From NCBI GenBank assembly GCA_934654625.1, contig CAKUGM010000046.1, positions 1 to 12,019 of the forward strand: DNA of 12,019 bases, given 5' to 3'. Below the pieces are notes generated by a model that made no database searches, was not told the origin of the DNA, and saw only the letters and a list, made by a program, of their open reading frames with translations. The DNA is from an uncultured Collinsella sp. Its GTDB lineage: Bacteria; Actinomycetota; Coriobacteriia; Coriobacteriales; Coriobacteriaceae. Position 1 is the first letter of the stretch. The number at the start of each line of letters is the position of its first letter. The position numbers were made by a program, and so were the translations under genes. This document shows, piece after piece, positions 5,999 through 12,019 of the stretch.

Positions 5999-6517
5999 CT
6001 ATCGGTAGGATTCGCCTTGGTCGCCGCCGAGGAGCTTCGACTGCTCCTTCATGTGCTGGCGCTTCTCGTGCTCCGAGATGAAGTTCTCAGGTGCCGCCTC
6101 GACGCTCTTGATCTCTACCTCGAAGGTGAGGTCCTTACCTGCGAGTGGGTGGTTCAAGTCGAACTTGGCATTGCCGCCCTCAATCTCGATAACGGTGCCA
6201 AGCGTCGGTTCACCCTCGTCGTTGGCCATCCACAAGCGAGAGCCCACTTTGATGTCGCGCTTGGGGATCTGGTGCGTCGGGATGACGACGACGTAATCAT
6301 CGAGGTACTCGCCATACGCCTCGTACTGGTCGACGGTGAACGTTTTCTTCTCGCCTTCGACACCTGCCATGGCGAGGATTTCCTTCTCGAAACCGTCGAT
6401 CGCCATGTCCATGCCCGTTTGGAAAACCATGGGGTTCTCCTCGGTTGCATAACCGAAAACGGTGCCATCTTCCAACTTGCCCGTGTACACGAGCGTTACA
6501 GTAGATCCAAGATCCAT
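5999..6517 (-). CDS. slyD: SlyD-type FKBP peptidyl-prolyl isomerase, 172 aa
   Basis: Of two nearby ATGs, the one at 6517 has AAGGGAGA at proper spacing, giving MDLGSTVTLVYTGKLEDGTV. The protein is a cis-trans prolyl isomerase and holdase of the FKBP/SlyD class. Its FKBP half begins with VTLVYTGKLEDGTVFGYA (7-24), followed by a flap segment around IDGFEKEILAMAGVEGEK. The inserted chaperone (IF) domain spans about 67-118. The domain-closing motif NHPLAGKDLTFEVEI (122-136) is diagnostic of SlyD. The C-terminal tail is short and polar without the His/Cys-rich nickel-binding tail of E. coli SlyD, so nickel delivery is unlikely. It is cytoplasmic with no signal. It follows the trigger factor gene by 65 bases on the same strand, so the two probably form a folding-factor operon next to the molybdoenzyme. 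Confidence 0.9.
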   Translation of the reverse strand: MDLGSTVTLVYTGKLEDGTVFGYATEENPMVFQTGMDMAIDGFEKEILAMAGVEGEKKTFTVDQYEAYGEYLDDYVVVIPTHQIPKRDIKVGSRLWMANDEGEPTLGTVIEIEGGNAKFDLNHPLAGKDLTFEVEIKSVEAAPENFISEHEKRQHMKEQSKLLGGDQGESYR

Positions 6518-6582
6518 GTTCATCTCCCTTTTCTGGCGCCCAGCCAAAGTGCCAAAGCGCGCTTAAGCGTTTCTATGCCGGT

Positions 6583-7893
6583 TTAAGCCTCTTCGTCGAC
6601 CACAGTCACTTCTGCGGTCTGCACAAGCCAGCGAGAGGCTTTCGAATGGCGGCAGACCTTGCGAAGCTCTGCCATGCGGTTCGCCTTTTCCCACTTCTCA
6701 CGCGTTGCGATGGCGTCATCTTCCTGGGCAAGTTCCTTCTCGATGTCTTCCTCGGTGACATCGATGCCCTTCTCGGCAATGAGGGCCTCGAGAGCACAGT
6801 CGATACGGGCGCGGCGGATCGCCTCCTGCGTCACGTTCTCCTTGATCTCATCGGCCTTGCCGTTGTTGTTGAGGAGCCACTCCTGCAGAGAGGTGCCTTG
6901 CTTCTCGAAGCTCTGCATCATCTCGCGACCGACGTCCTGGCGAATGAAGTCCACGTAGTATTGCGGAACGTCACCCACAAGGCGATCAGCGAGCGCGTCA
7001 ACCGCACGCTGCACCATAAGGCCCGGGAGCTCGGCTTCTTTATGTTGATTGATCTGATGGCGCATCTGCTTGCGCATATCCTCGGCGTCCATGCAGCCCA
7101 CCTTGGCCGCGAGCTCATCGCCGATCTCGGGAACGATCTTGCGGCGGAATTCCTGGATCTCAACGTTAGCGTGCAACTGGCCATCGCCGAACTGCGTGTT
7201 GCCCTCCTCGTCTTTCGCCTCGAAATCGAATTCGAGAGTATCGCCGAGCTTGCTGCCGACAAGATGCTCGTCAAAGGACGCGGGCATGGAACCAGAACCC
7301 AACTCGATCATGCGCGTCGCATAGCGAAGGCCGTTCACGGCGTTGCCGTCTTGCGTAACCGTCACGGCCGCCGAGACAACATCGCCCATTTCTGCAACGT
7401 GTTCAGGGTCGTCGATCTTTTCAAAGGAATGGTAGACATCCTGGAGATGCTTGAGCTGGCGCTCGACTTCCGCATCGGTAGCCTCGTCGGGCGGCATCTC
7501 GATGGAAACGCCGTCGTAGCTCGAAAGCTTCATCTGCGGCACCACGGCGCCGGAGACGGTGAACGTGAACGGCTGGCCCTCGACGACGTCGTTATCAACG
7601 TTGAAATCCGGTTCCCCTACGAAGATCACGTCTGCGTCGTCAAGTGCCTTGAAAGCGTTCTCGTTGATGAGCATCTCGGCGACGCCGCCCATGGCGTTCT
7701 TGTGGCCACCTACGTTCTGCTCGAGAACCGCGCGAGGCGCCTTGCCCTTGCGGAACCCAGGAATATCGCGCTGAGCGATTTCAGCGAAGAACTTGTCTGC
7801 TGCTTCCTTCACTTCGTCGGCAGACGCAATCAGGGTCAGAACCAACTCCTGCTTGTCCCCATCGTCCTCGCGAACTCTGTCTTTAACCTGCAC
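6583..7893 (-). CDS. tig: Trigger factor, 436 aa (probable paralog)
   Basis: Starts at a GTG (7893) directly behind AAAGGAGG. Trigger factor is a ribosome-bound chaperone and prolyl isomerase for nascent chains. All three domains are present: the N-terminal ribosome-binding domain with the docking signature GFRKGKAPR (46-54), an FKBP-like isomerase domain at about 160-245 (MGDVVSAAVTV through GSKLGDTLEFDF), and a helical C-terminal domain from about 246 (VPEIGDELAAKVGCMDAEDM, then VPQYYVDFIRQDVGREMMQS). Length is normal for the family (430-480). The usual bacterial neighbours clpP and clpX are missing; slyD follows instead. That, together with the second, truncated trigger-factor-like gene nearby, suggests a specialised paralog, but a sole tig copy cannot be excluded from this window. 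A GGTACAAT box sits about 65 bases upstream. Confidence 0.9.
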   Translation of the reverse strand: MQVKDRVREDDGDKQELVLTLIASADEVKEAADKFFAEIAQRDIPGFRKGKAPRAVLEQNVGGHKNAMGGVAEMLINENAFKALDDADVIFVGEPDFNVDNDVVEGQPFTFTVSGAVVPQMKLSSYDGVSIEMPPDEATDAEVERQLKHLQDVYHSFEKIDDPEHVAEMGDVVSAAVTVTQDGNAVNGLRYATRMIELGSGSMPASFDEHLVGSKLGDTLEFDFEAKDEEGNTQFGDGQLHANVEIQEFRRKIVPEIGDELAAKVGCMDAEDMRKQMRHQINQHKEAELPGLMVQRAVDALADRLVGDVPQYYVDFIRQDVGREMMQSFEKQGTSLQEWLLNNNGKADEIKENVTQEAIRRARIDCALEALIAEKGIDVTEEDIEKELAQEDDAIATREKWEKANRMAELRKVCRHSKASRWLVQTAEVTVVDEEA

Positions 7894-7955
7894 AGCTCCT
7901 CCTTTATGCCGGCAATGATTTCTGCGTTGATGAATTTACGCTGTTCATGCAGTTC

Positions 7956-7961
7956 ATTGTA
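7956..7961 (-). promoter_or_regulatory. Candidate -10 box of the trigger factor-slyD operon
   Basis: TACAAT on the minus strand, in the octamer GGTACAAT, lies about 63 bases before the GTG start at 7893. No clear -35 box is seen. The same octamer stands in front of the divergent trigger-factor-like gene at 4948. Confidence 0.35.
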
Positions 7962-7986
7962 CCTTAGAGGGCATTTCAGGGAATAA

Positions 7987-8023
7987 AAAAGACTGGCCCA
8001 GAAGCTTTCTGGACCAGTCTTTG
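7987..8023 (-). terminator. Rho-independent terminator after the zinc-ribbon gene
   Basis: AAAGACTGGCCCAGA (7988-8002) pairs with TCTGGACCAGTCTTT (8008-8022). The one imperfect position is a U-G wobble in minus-strand RNA, and a run of U residues follows in that direction. It is 44 bases past the stop of the 74-aa gene and separates it from the trigger factor operon. Confidence 0.9.
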
Positions 8024-8066
8024 AAAAATCGTACTACAACTATTACGTTGCGGAACGAATGGCTTC

Positions 8067-8291
8067 TTACATGCCAGGAGCCTTGGGGGCACCGGGAGCC
8101 GCAGGGGCACCGGGAGCAGCCGGAGCGCCAGGAGCACCAGGGGCAGCCGGAGCGCCAGGAGCAGCAGCCGTCAGATCACCTTTGCAGAAGGGGCAGTTCT
8201 TGAGAACCATGCCGCCCATAGCCTGGATGGCCTTGCCACAGTGCGGGCACTTGTTCGGGCCAGCCGATGCGTCTGCAGGACGAAAACACAT
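8067..8291 (-). CDS. Zinc-ribbon protein with collagen-like Gly-Ala-Pro tail, 74 aa
   Basis: ATG at 8291 is preceded by AAAGGAGG seven bases upstream, an ideal site. Two CxxC knuckles, CPHC (15-18) and CPFC (33-36), fourteen residues apart, should bind one zinc ion. After GDLTAA the tail (43-74) consists almost only of Gly, Ala and Pro in GAP/AAP triplets ending KAPGM, giving collagen-like or polyproline-like extended structure. The start MCFRPADAS resembles small zinc-ribbon proteins I recall from several gut Actinobacteria and Firmicutes, whose function is unknown. There is no signal peptide or membrane segment. It is monocistronic, with its own terminator. A short hairpin (TTCAGC 8321-8326 with GCTGAA 8332-8337) lies in the leader. 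Nucleic-acid or protein binding are both possible. Confidence 0.85.
   Translation of the reverse strand: MCFRPADASAGPNKCPHCGKAIQAMGGMVLKNCPFCKGDLTAAAPGAPAAPGAPGAPAAPGAPAAPGAPKAPGM
8079..8165 (-). repeat. Imperfect tandem repeat encoding the Gly-Ala-Pro tail
   Basis: The DNA coding for the tail is built of short GC-rich units. A 21-base unit occurs identically at 8116-8136 and 8143-8163, a 27-base (nine-codon) period. A second unit containing GGGGCACCGGGAGC repeats with an 18-base period near 8086-8117. Such arrays change length easily by slippage while staying in frame, so tail length probably varies between strains. Confidence 0.75.
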
Positions 8292-8760
8292 AACAATCCT
8301 CCTTTGTAGCTTCCCAAAGATTCAGCTTCATGCTGAAACTTCGGGCATCCTTTTTTTCAAAACGCCATCCCCGCCGGATTGACGCTTCGATTACCTTCCG
8401 CTTTGTCCGAACGTAGCCATCGGCTGCTCTGGACCTTCCCAATCCGTTAATTGAGCAATCGATATCTAAGCTCTGTTATCAAAGCATCTTTAGTTTATAG
8501 GTCGAGCAGGGAAATGCATCATCACAATGGGATGTCTTTATATTTTCACCATCATCCTTCGAGGTTGATTTTCCTCGTCTTATCTGGGAAAACGTATAGG
8601 ACATAATCCACTATATGGGGCATTCCTATGATAAAATCGAAAAGCAAGAATAACGGTAGCTTTTAAAGCTAAATCTATGAGATTGCCGACCCCTAAAGCG
8701 GCGAAATCACGTCTTGCACTATACTTTTAGTAACATTTTCGGCACTACCGAAGGAGCTCT
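8292..8760. other. Divergent intergenic region, 469 bases
   Basis: This A/T-richer stretch separates the minus-strand zinc-ribbon gene from the plus-strand LURP-like gene. It contains a leader hairpin (8321-8337) on the zinc-ribbon side, an odd-spaced palindrome TAGCTTT-T-AAAGCTA at 8657-8671 and a TATACT box (8720-8725) about 35 bases before the ATG at 8761. No supported protein or RNA gene was found. The palindrome could be an operator for the plus-strand gene. Confidence 0.55.
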
Positions 8761-9366
8761 ATGCCCAAGTTCAACAAGATGTACTTCCCCGTCGACGCTA
8801 TCGCGAAACACGAGGATTTCGATGTTTGGTATAGCGACGGAGAACGAGCTTTGCGCTTCGAGGGCCCTTGGGAGAAAGAGTCCGACCGCATCGCGATGAT
8901 CGGGCGCATGGGCGGCCAAATCGGCCAAATCAGGCCCGACAACAAGGCACTCAACTACTATCTGCGCCACGATCGCTTCGAATACGAGTTCCAAACCCGC
9001 GTCATCAAGGAGCACTATTATGTCGAGGGCATGCTGTGGGATATCCACGGCAGCGTGAGCAAACCACCGGTCGACTTCTTTCAGATCAAAAAGAAGAAAA
9101 ACGAAGTCCACGTTCGCAAGACGCTGTTCAAGGACCACGGCGAGTGCTTCGAGGTAACCGCTCGAGACACGGCGACGCTGCGCATTGCCGTCGAGGCCAC
9201 GGTGGCCATGTGCATCAAAGAGGAGTATAAGGGCTTAAGCGACCCTGATGAAGACGAGCGCGGCGGAAAGAAACGCGGCACTTTCGGCAAGTTCTTCGAC
9301 TTCATCCAGCCCAAGGGTGTCCCCTACGAGAAGCTCTACGATGAGGAGGGCAATCCTCTCGGCTAG
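8761..9366 (+). CDS. LURP-one-related / Tubby-C-like domain protein, 201 aa
   Basis: ATG at 8761 follows AAGGAG at four to five bases. The protein alternates short beta-strand segments in the manner of LURP-one/YxjI-type proteins: DVWYSDGERALRFEGPW (21-37), RIAMIGRMGGQIGQIRPD (43-60), a FEYEFQTRVIKEHYYVEGML stretch (73-92), WDIHGSV, then VDFFQIKKKKNEVHVRKTLF (104-123) and FEVTARD-TATLRIAVEATVA (130-149). Members of this fold are twelve-stranded barrels of mostly unknown function, some lipid- or stress-related. The C-terminal 45 residues are charged and flexible (DPDEDERGGKKRGTFGKFFD). It has no signal peptide. It is monocistronic and faces the MFS gene convergently. The family call rests on strand pattern and is uncertain. 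Confidence 0.7.
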   Translation: MPKFNKMYFPVDAIAKHEDFDVWYSDGERALRFEGPWEKESDRIAMIGRMGGQIGQIRPDNKALNYYLRHDRFEYEFQTRVIKEHYYVEGMLWDIHGSVSKPPVDFFQIKKKKNEVHVRKTLFKDHGECFEVTARDTATLRIAVEATVAMCIKEEYKGLSDPDEDERGGKKRGTFGKFFDFIQPKGVPYEKLYDEEGNPLG

Positions 9367-9416
9367 TAACTGCCGCTTTAGCTGGGCAAACGCCAAGCAG
9401 CAACCCAAAACTAGAG

Positions 9417-9462
9417 ATATAAGGAAGGCCTCGGGCATCGTGACCCGAGGCCTTCCTTATAT
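9417..9462 (+). terminator. Long perfect inverted repeat after the LURP-like gene, probable terminator
   Basis: ATATAAGGAAGGCCTCGGG (9417-9435) is the exact reverse complement of 9444-9462, a 19-bp stem with an 8-base loop. It lies 50 bases past the stop at 9366. No true T-run follows; the 3' arm itself ends CCTTCCTTATAT. It most likely ends transcription or protects the mRNA 3' end, and by symmetry works on both strands. Confidence 0.65.
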
Positions 9463-9558
9463 CCTCCAAGCGCTTCTTCGGGAGCAGGTGGCACCTGACA
9501 GCAACACTCTAGCACCCAGAGGCGGTTAATGTCGCCGCTGCCCTGCCCGCACAACAAA

Positions 9559-9584
9559 AGAACCCCCGCCGAAGCGGGGGTTCT
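9559..9584 (-). terminator. Rho-independent terminator after the MFS gene
   Basis: AGAACCCCCGC (9559-9569) pairs perfectly with GCGGGGGTTCT (9574-9584). In minus-strand RNA the loop is UUCG closed by C-G, the extra-stable tetraloop, and TTTTGTTG follows. It is 35 bases past the stop at 9620. Confidence 0.9.
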
Positions 9585-9619
9585 CGATGCAACCGAATGG
9601 GTTACTTTTCAAGCTTGCG

Positions 9620-11299
9620 CTATTCCGCGAAGTAAGCCTTGCGATGCGGGGTAGCGAAGATGAAGAAGTAGACGAACGGAAGCAGAACGCCGACTGCCAT
9701 GAGGGGCAGAGCGATCGGGAGCTTCGACCAACCGGTGATGGCCAGCGGGCACACGATGCAGGTGATGAATAGGAACGCAATCACGACGAGCATGATGATG
9801 AAGTTCGTCATGCCGGTGTCGGAAGCATCGGTCTTGCCGTCGCCAGCGAGCTCGTCCATGGACTTACCGCCGGTTTCCTTAACGAACAGGAGGCAGCAGA
9901 TGAAGCCGAGAACGAACGGAACGATGAGGACGAGAACGACCGACGACCAGTTCGTGGCGCCTTCAGCGGTCTGGAACATAGCCATGCCAGCGATGCCGCC
10001 GAGGACGATCGAGGAGGCGGAGCCGCCGAAGCGGGCAAACGCCTGGCACCACGAAACGCCGGTGTTGCGGATTGCGGTCGGGTAAGACTCAGGCATCAGC
10101 GGCTGAACAGCGGTGATGGCGTAGTTCAGAGCGAAGCCGAAGAGAAGCATGAGGGCAATCGACAGACCGAAGTTGTTCGGGACAACGAACACGGAGCAGA
10201 TGACGATTGCGACGATGCAGAAGATCCAGGAGAACGCCAGGTTGCGCTTACGGCCGATGCGGTCAGCGACGAAGCCGACGCAGCAGTTGGAGGCGATAGC
10301 AGCAACGTTGTTCCAGGTCTGGAGAGCAACAGCCTCAGACGGGGTGTAGCCAATGCCCTTGAACCAGGTGGGCAGCCATGCGTTCATGCCGTACACGCAG
10401 AACTGGCCAACGAAGTAAGCGGTCCAGATAGCAGCGGTCGGGACGATGAACTTCTTGGAGAACAGGATGTTCGGGGAGGTCTTGGCAGGCTTCGGCGGAA
10501 CGACGAGGAGCTTCGGGTCGAAGTGGGTCTCTTCCTGGCCAGCGGAGCGCTGCAGATGGTTGAGAGCCTTGCAAGCCTCTTCCATGCGACCGGCGTTGGC
10601 GAACCAGTGCGGGGTCTCATGCATGAAGAAGTGAAGCACGATTCCGTAGATGATGGGCAGAGCGCCAATCAGGTAGCAGAGGCGCCAGTTGGCATACATG
10701 GTGGCAGAGGAACCATCAGCGTTGAGGTAGGTGACTTCGTTGGTGAAGCCGCCGAGAATCGGGCTTGCGGTGTTGCAGATCGGGTTGCCGATAACGCCAG
10801 CGAGAACCCAGCCAGCAACCATGCCCGCCATGCCGATCGTCACGAAGACGCCGCGCTGCTTGGACGGAATCGTCTCAGAGAACACGGTGGTGACGATGGG
10901 GATGCAGGAGCCGACGCCGAAGCCGGCGATCAGGCGGAATGCTGCGAAGAACACGAGGTCGTTCGCGAAAGCCTGGGGCAGGGTGAACAGACCATAGAAG
11001 ATAACAGCGATGGTCAGCATCTTCTTACGGCCGATCTTGTCGGACAGGATGCCGCCGACTGCGCCGCCGAGAACCATGCCGAGCAGGCCCCACGTGGTGA
11101 GCGAGCCCATGAGAGCACCCGGGTTCGGGTTGTCGGGCCAGAACGTATGTGCAACGAACAGGTTGGTGGTGTTAACGACCATGAAGTCGTAACCATCGAA
11201 AATCATAGCGAAGATCATGAGGAAGAACATAAGCCACGTGTGGCCGTTAACTCCCAAATGGTCTACAACCTCTGAAACGGTGAATTCCTTACCGTTCAT
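9620..11299 (-). CDS. MFS transporter, aromatic acid:H+ symporter-like, 559 aa with C-terminal extension
   Basis: The ATG at 11299 follows AAAGGAGG at ideal spacing, so the upstream in-frame start at 11341 is rejected. The protein is a polytopic membrane transporter. Helix 1 carries DGYDFMVVN (35-43), a hallmark of the aromatic acid:proton symporter group (PcaK type), where the first Asp is needed for transport. The loop between helices 2 and 3 has GGILSDKIGRKKML (82-95), and its half-repeat counterpart is GFVADRIGRKRNL. After the usual twelve helices there is a charged linker (SMDELAGDGKTDASDT) and two more hydrophobic segments, NFIIMLVVIAFLFITCIV and LPIALPLMAVGVLLPFVYFF, making about fourteen helices and 100 residues beyond PcaK length. 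Uptake of an aromatic or organic acid, perhaps the molybdoenzyme's substrate, is inferred from family and proximity. It is monocistronic with a long upstream regulatory region. Confidence 0.9.
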   Translation of the reverse strand: MNGKEFTVSEVVDHLGVNGHTWLMFFLMIFAMIFDGYDFMVVNTTNLFVAHTFWPDNPNPGALMGSLTTWGLLGMVLGGAVGGILSDKIGRKKMLTIAVIFYGLFTLPQAFANDLVFFAAFRLIAGFGVGSCIPIVTTVFSETIPSKQRGVFVTIGMAGMVAGWVLAGVIGNPICNTASPILGGFTNEVTYLNADGSSATMYANWRLCYLIGALPIIYGIVLHFFMHETPHWFANAGRMEEACKALNHLQRSAGQEETHFDPKLLVVPPKPAKTSPNILFSKKFIVPTAAIWTAYFVGQFCVYGMNAWLPTWFKGIGYTPSEAVALQTWNNVAAIASNCCVGFVADRIGRKRNLAFSWIFCIVAIVICSVFVVPNNFGLSIALMLLFGFALNYAITAVQPLMPESYPTAIRNTGVSWCQAFARFGGSASSIVLGGIAGMAMFQTAEGATNWSSVVLVLIVPFVLGFICCLLFVKETGGKSMDELAGDGKTDASDTGMTNFIIMLVVIAFLFITCIVCPLAITGWSKLPIALPLMAVGVLLPFVYFFIFATPHRKAYFAE

Positions 11300-11615
11300 T
11301 AGTCCCTCCTTTAAGTGAGAAGCTTGAGTATCCCGACTCAAGCGGAGCGGCTTTGCCTATATCCCTTAGGCGGACCGCCATGCAATTACTCCCCATTTGC
11401 ACTAACGGCAAGAACATGGTGCGAAGGACATGCCCCAGAATTCAGATTCCGCAACTACGGGTAGTGACTCTTCAATACCGGCCATTGCAGAAGCTTCGGC
11501 ACCCTCTCGCATCCACTGCGAGAAACCGTATGTGCCACATCCCCCTTTCTGACTTCTCTTTCAAATTGCCAATCTATCCCCTGCGGCCAGCGGTATAAAA
11601 ACGCCGGCGAACAGA

Positions 11616-11645
11616 CAAACGGTACTTTACGTAAGGCAAACGGTA
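11616..11645 (+). repeat. Direct repeat CAAACGGTA spaced 21 bases
   Basis: CAAACGGTA occurs at 11616-11624 and again at 11637-11645, two helical turns apart. A partial third copy, CGGTA, starts at 11591. Same-face direct repeats like this are typical binding sites for a dimeric activator. The region is about 320 bases upstream of the MFS start. Confidence 0.45.
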
Positions 11646-11682
11646 TGAGCGTCAAACCATGAGGTTATTTTTGCTCATATCG

Positions 11683-11703
11683 TATCAACCTCACGGGTTG
11701 ATA
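11683..11703. promoter_or_regulatory. Dyad TATCAACC-N5-GGTTGATA, candidate operator
   Basis: Perfect 8-bp arms (11683-11690 and 11696-11703) separated by TCACG. The CAACC/GGTTG core is the same as in the half-site array upstream of the molybdoenzyme (4759-4816), and an isolated AGGTTGA recurs at 11896-11902. It could couple transporter and enzyme expression. Confidence 0.5.
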
Positions 11704-11863
11704 TTTCGACATCCACACATAAATCTGTCCACTTTTGCCCTCATCAAATCGCAATTGCCTGTCCCTTCCCTAAAATGGGCACTGTGTTGTTTTTGTTGCA
11801 TTCTGCGCACGAAATTGAGCAAAGATTGCGCGCATTCGATAGCATTACCTAGCTTCAGTAGGG

Positions 11864-11883
11864 TAATATAGCTGCGTACGCAG
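11864..11883 (+). promoter_or_regulatory. Candidate -10 box with overlapping start-site palindrome
   Basis: TAATAT (11864-11869) is followed three bases later by CTGCGTACGCAG (11872-11883), a perfect 12-bp palindrome lying where transcription would begin. The ATG at 11966 is about 85 bases further on. ATTACC (11844-11849) and GGTAAT (11862-11867) form another dyad across the box. A repressor bound at the palindrome would block this promoter. No good -35 box is present. Confidence 0.4.
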
Positions 11884-11965
11884 TATCGAACGTTTAGGTT
11901 GAGAATTACCGCGCAAAAGAAGATAATCACGAAGCTCGCAAACGCATCATTTAGGGGAACAACTT

Positions 11966-12019
11966 ATGGCTTCGACTTTTCCGCATGTCACTATTACGGT
12001 CGCAGGCAAGGAAAACGGC
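11966..12019 (+). CDS. Start of an unidentified gene, 18 codons, cut by the right edge
   Basis: ATG at 11966 follows TTAGGGGAA about eight bases upstream and stays open to the end of the window: MASTFPHVTITVAGKENG. The short VTITVAGKE pattern is compatible with the first strand pair of a beta-grasp domain such as a plant-type ferredoxin, but 18 residues are too few to decide. It is divergent from the MFS gene and shares its regulatory region, so it may belong to the same pathway. Confidence 0.55.
   Translation, partial: MASTFPHVTITVAGKENG

Larger units (their letters stand above)
11300..11965. other. Large divergent regulatory region, 666 bases
   Basis: This gap separates the MFS transporter (minus) from the gene starting at 11966 (plus). 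It contains GCCTA...TAGGC leader symmetry at 11354-11370, a 21-base-spaced direct repeat (11616-11645), a CAACC/GGTTG dyad (11683-11703), a TAATAT box and a 12-bp palindrome (11864-11883), and an AGGTTGA half-site (11896-11902). Open frames in it are short, lack ribosome binding sites and resemble no family, so no gene is called. Confidence 0.65.

Noticed and set aside
6555..6564. AAGCGCGCTT palindrome between trigger factor and slyD
   Set aside because: Short and within an operon gap, with no associated T-run or promoter element; likely chance.
5960..6586. 208-codon plus-strand frame opposite slyD
   Set aside because: Antisense to a confident SlyD protein; it begins inside a terminator region and has no ribosome site.
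6646..7986. 446-codon open frame opposite trigger factor
   Set aside because: Antisense shadow of a clear trigger factor gene, with no ribosome binding site or family resemblance.
8176..8442. 88-codon minus-strand frame overlapping the zinc-ribbon gene
   Set aside because: It reads the zinc-ribbon coding sequence in another frame, and its start lacks a ribosome binding site.
11353..11598. 81-codon plus-strand frame between the MFS gene and the edge gene
   Set aside because: No ribosome binding site, odd composition and no family resemblance; the region is better explained as regulatory DNA.

Overview
The window looks like a chromosomal segment from a Coriobacteriia bacterium, most likely Eggerthellaceae. 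That is an inference from protein style. The clues are a DMSO-reductase-superfamily molybdoenzyme of the gut catechol-dehydroxylase/hydroxytransferase type with an MFS transporter and no signal peptide, an intracellular-looking BspA-type LRR protein, a small zinc-ribbon protein with a Gly-Ala-Pro tail, moderately high G+C, and strong AAGGAGG ribosome binding sites. No tRNA, rRNA, CRISPR array, insertion sequence or phage gene was seen.

Layout, left to right: a partial LRR_5 protein (minus, runs off the left edge); a 111-residue orphan protein (minus) ending at a strong terminator; a three-gene minus-strand operon, reading from 4610 down to 1559, of a 771-residue molybdopterin enzyme, a 119-residue ferredoxin-fold partner and a 91-residue helical protein, closed by a terminator; a regulatory gap; a plus-strand gene for a stand-alone trigger-factor-type C-terminal (chaperone) domain behind a leader terminator/attenuator; a minus-strand pair of full-length trigger factor and SlyD-type FKBP isomerase; a small zinc-ribbon gene (minus); a LURP-one-like protein (plus); a large aromatic-acid-type MFS transporter (minus); a 670-base regulatory region; and the first 18 codons of a plus-strand gene at the right edge.

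The notable system is the molybdoenzyme operon. The catalytic subunit keeps its molybdopterin-binding signatures and a probable Cys ligand to molybdenum. Yet it has no cysteine in its first 105 residues, where this superfamily carries a [4Fe-4S] cluster. Its small partner aligns without gaps to the two-cluster ferredoxin-type electron-transfer subunit, but seven of eight cluster cysteines are replaced (Y15, N18, A21, F69, H72, A86, D90; only C25 remains). Both halves of the electron wire therefore appear to have been removed while the folds were kept. This suggests a molybdenum enzyme doing non-redox or internally balanced chemistry, such as hydroxyl transfer, isomerisation or hydration, probably on an aromatic substrate. 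The closest known parallel is pyrogallol-phloroglucinol transhydroxylase, whose alpha subunit also lacks a cluster but whose beta subunit keeps three.

Around it sit three folding factors (trigger-factor C-domain protein, trigger factor, SlyD) and no TorD-type chaperone, which could form a dedicated assembly set. The MFS transporter could supply the substrate. CAACC/GGTTG dyads occur both upstream of the molybdoenzyme and in the transporter's upstream region, hinting at shared regulation. Function, substrate and co-regulation are inferences; the cysteine losses are read directly from the translation.
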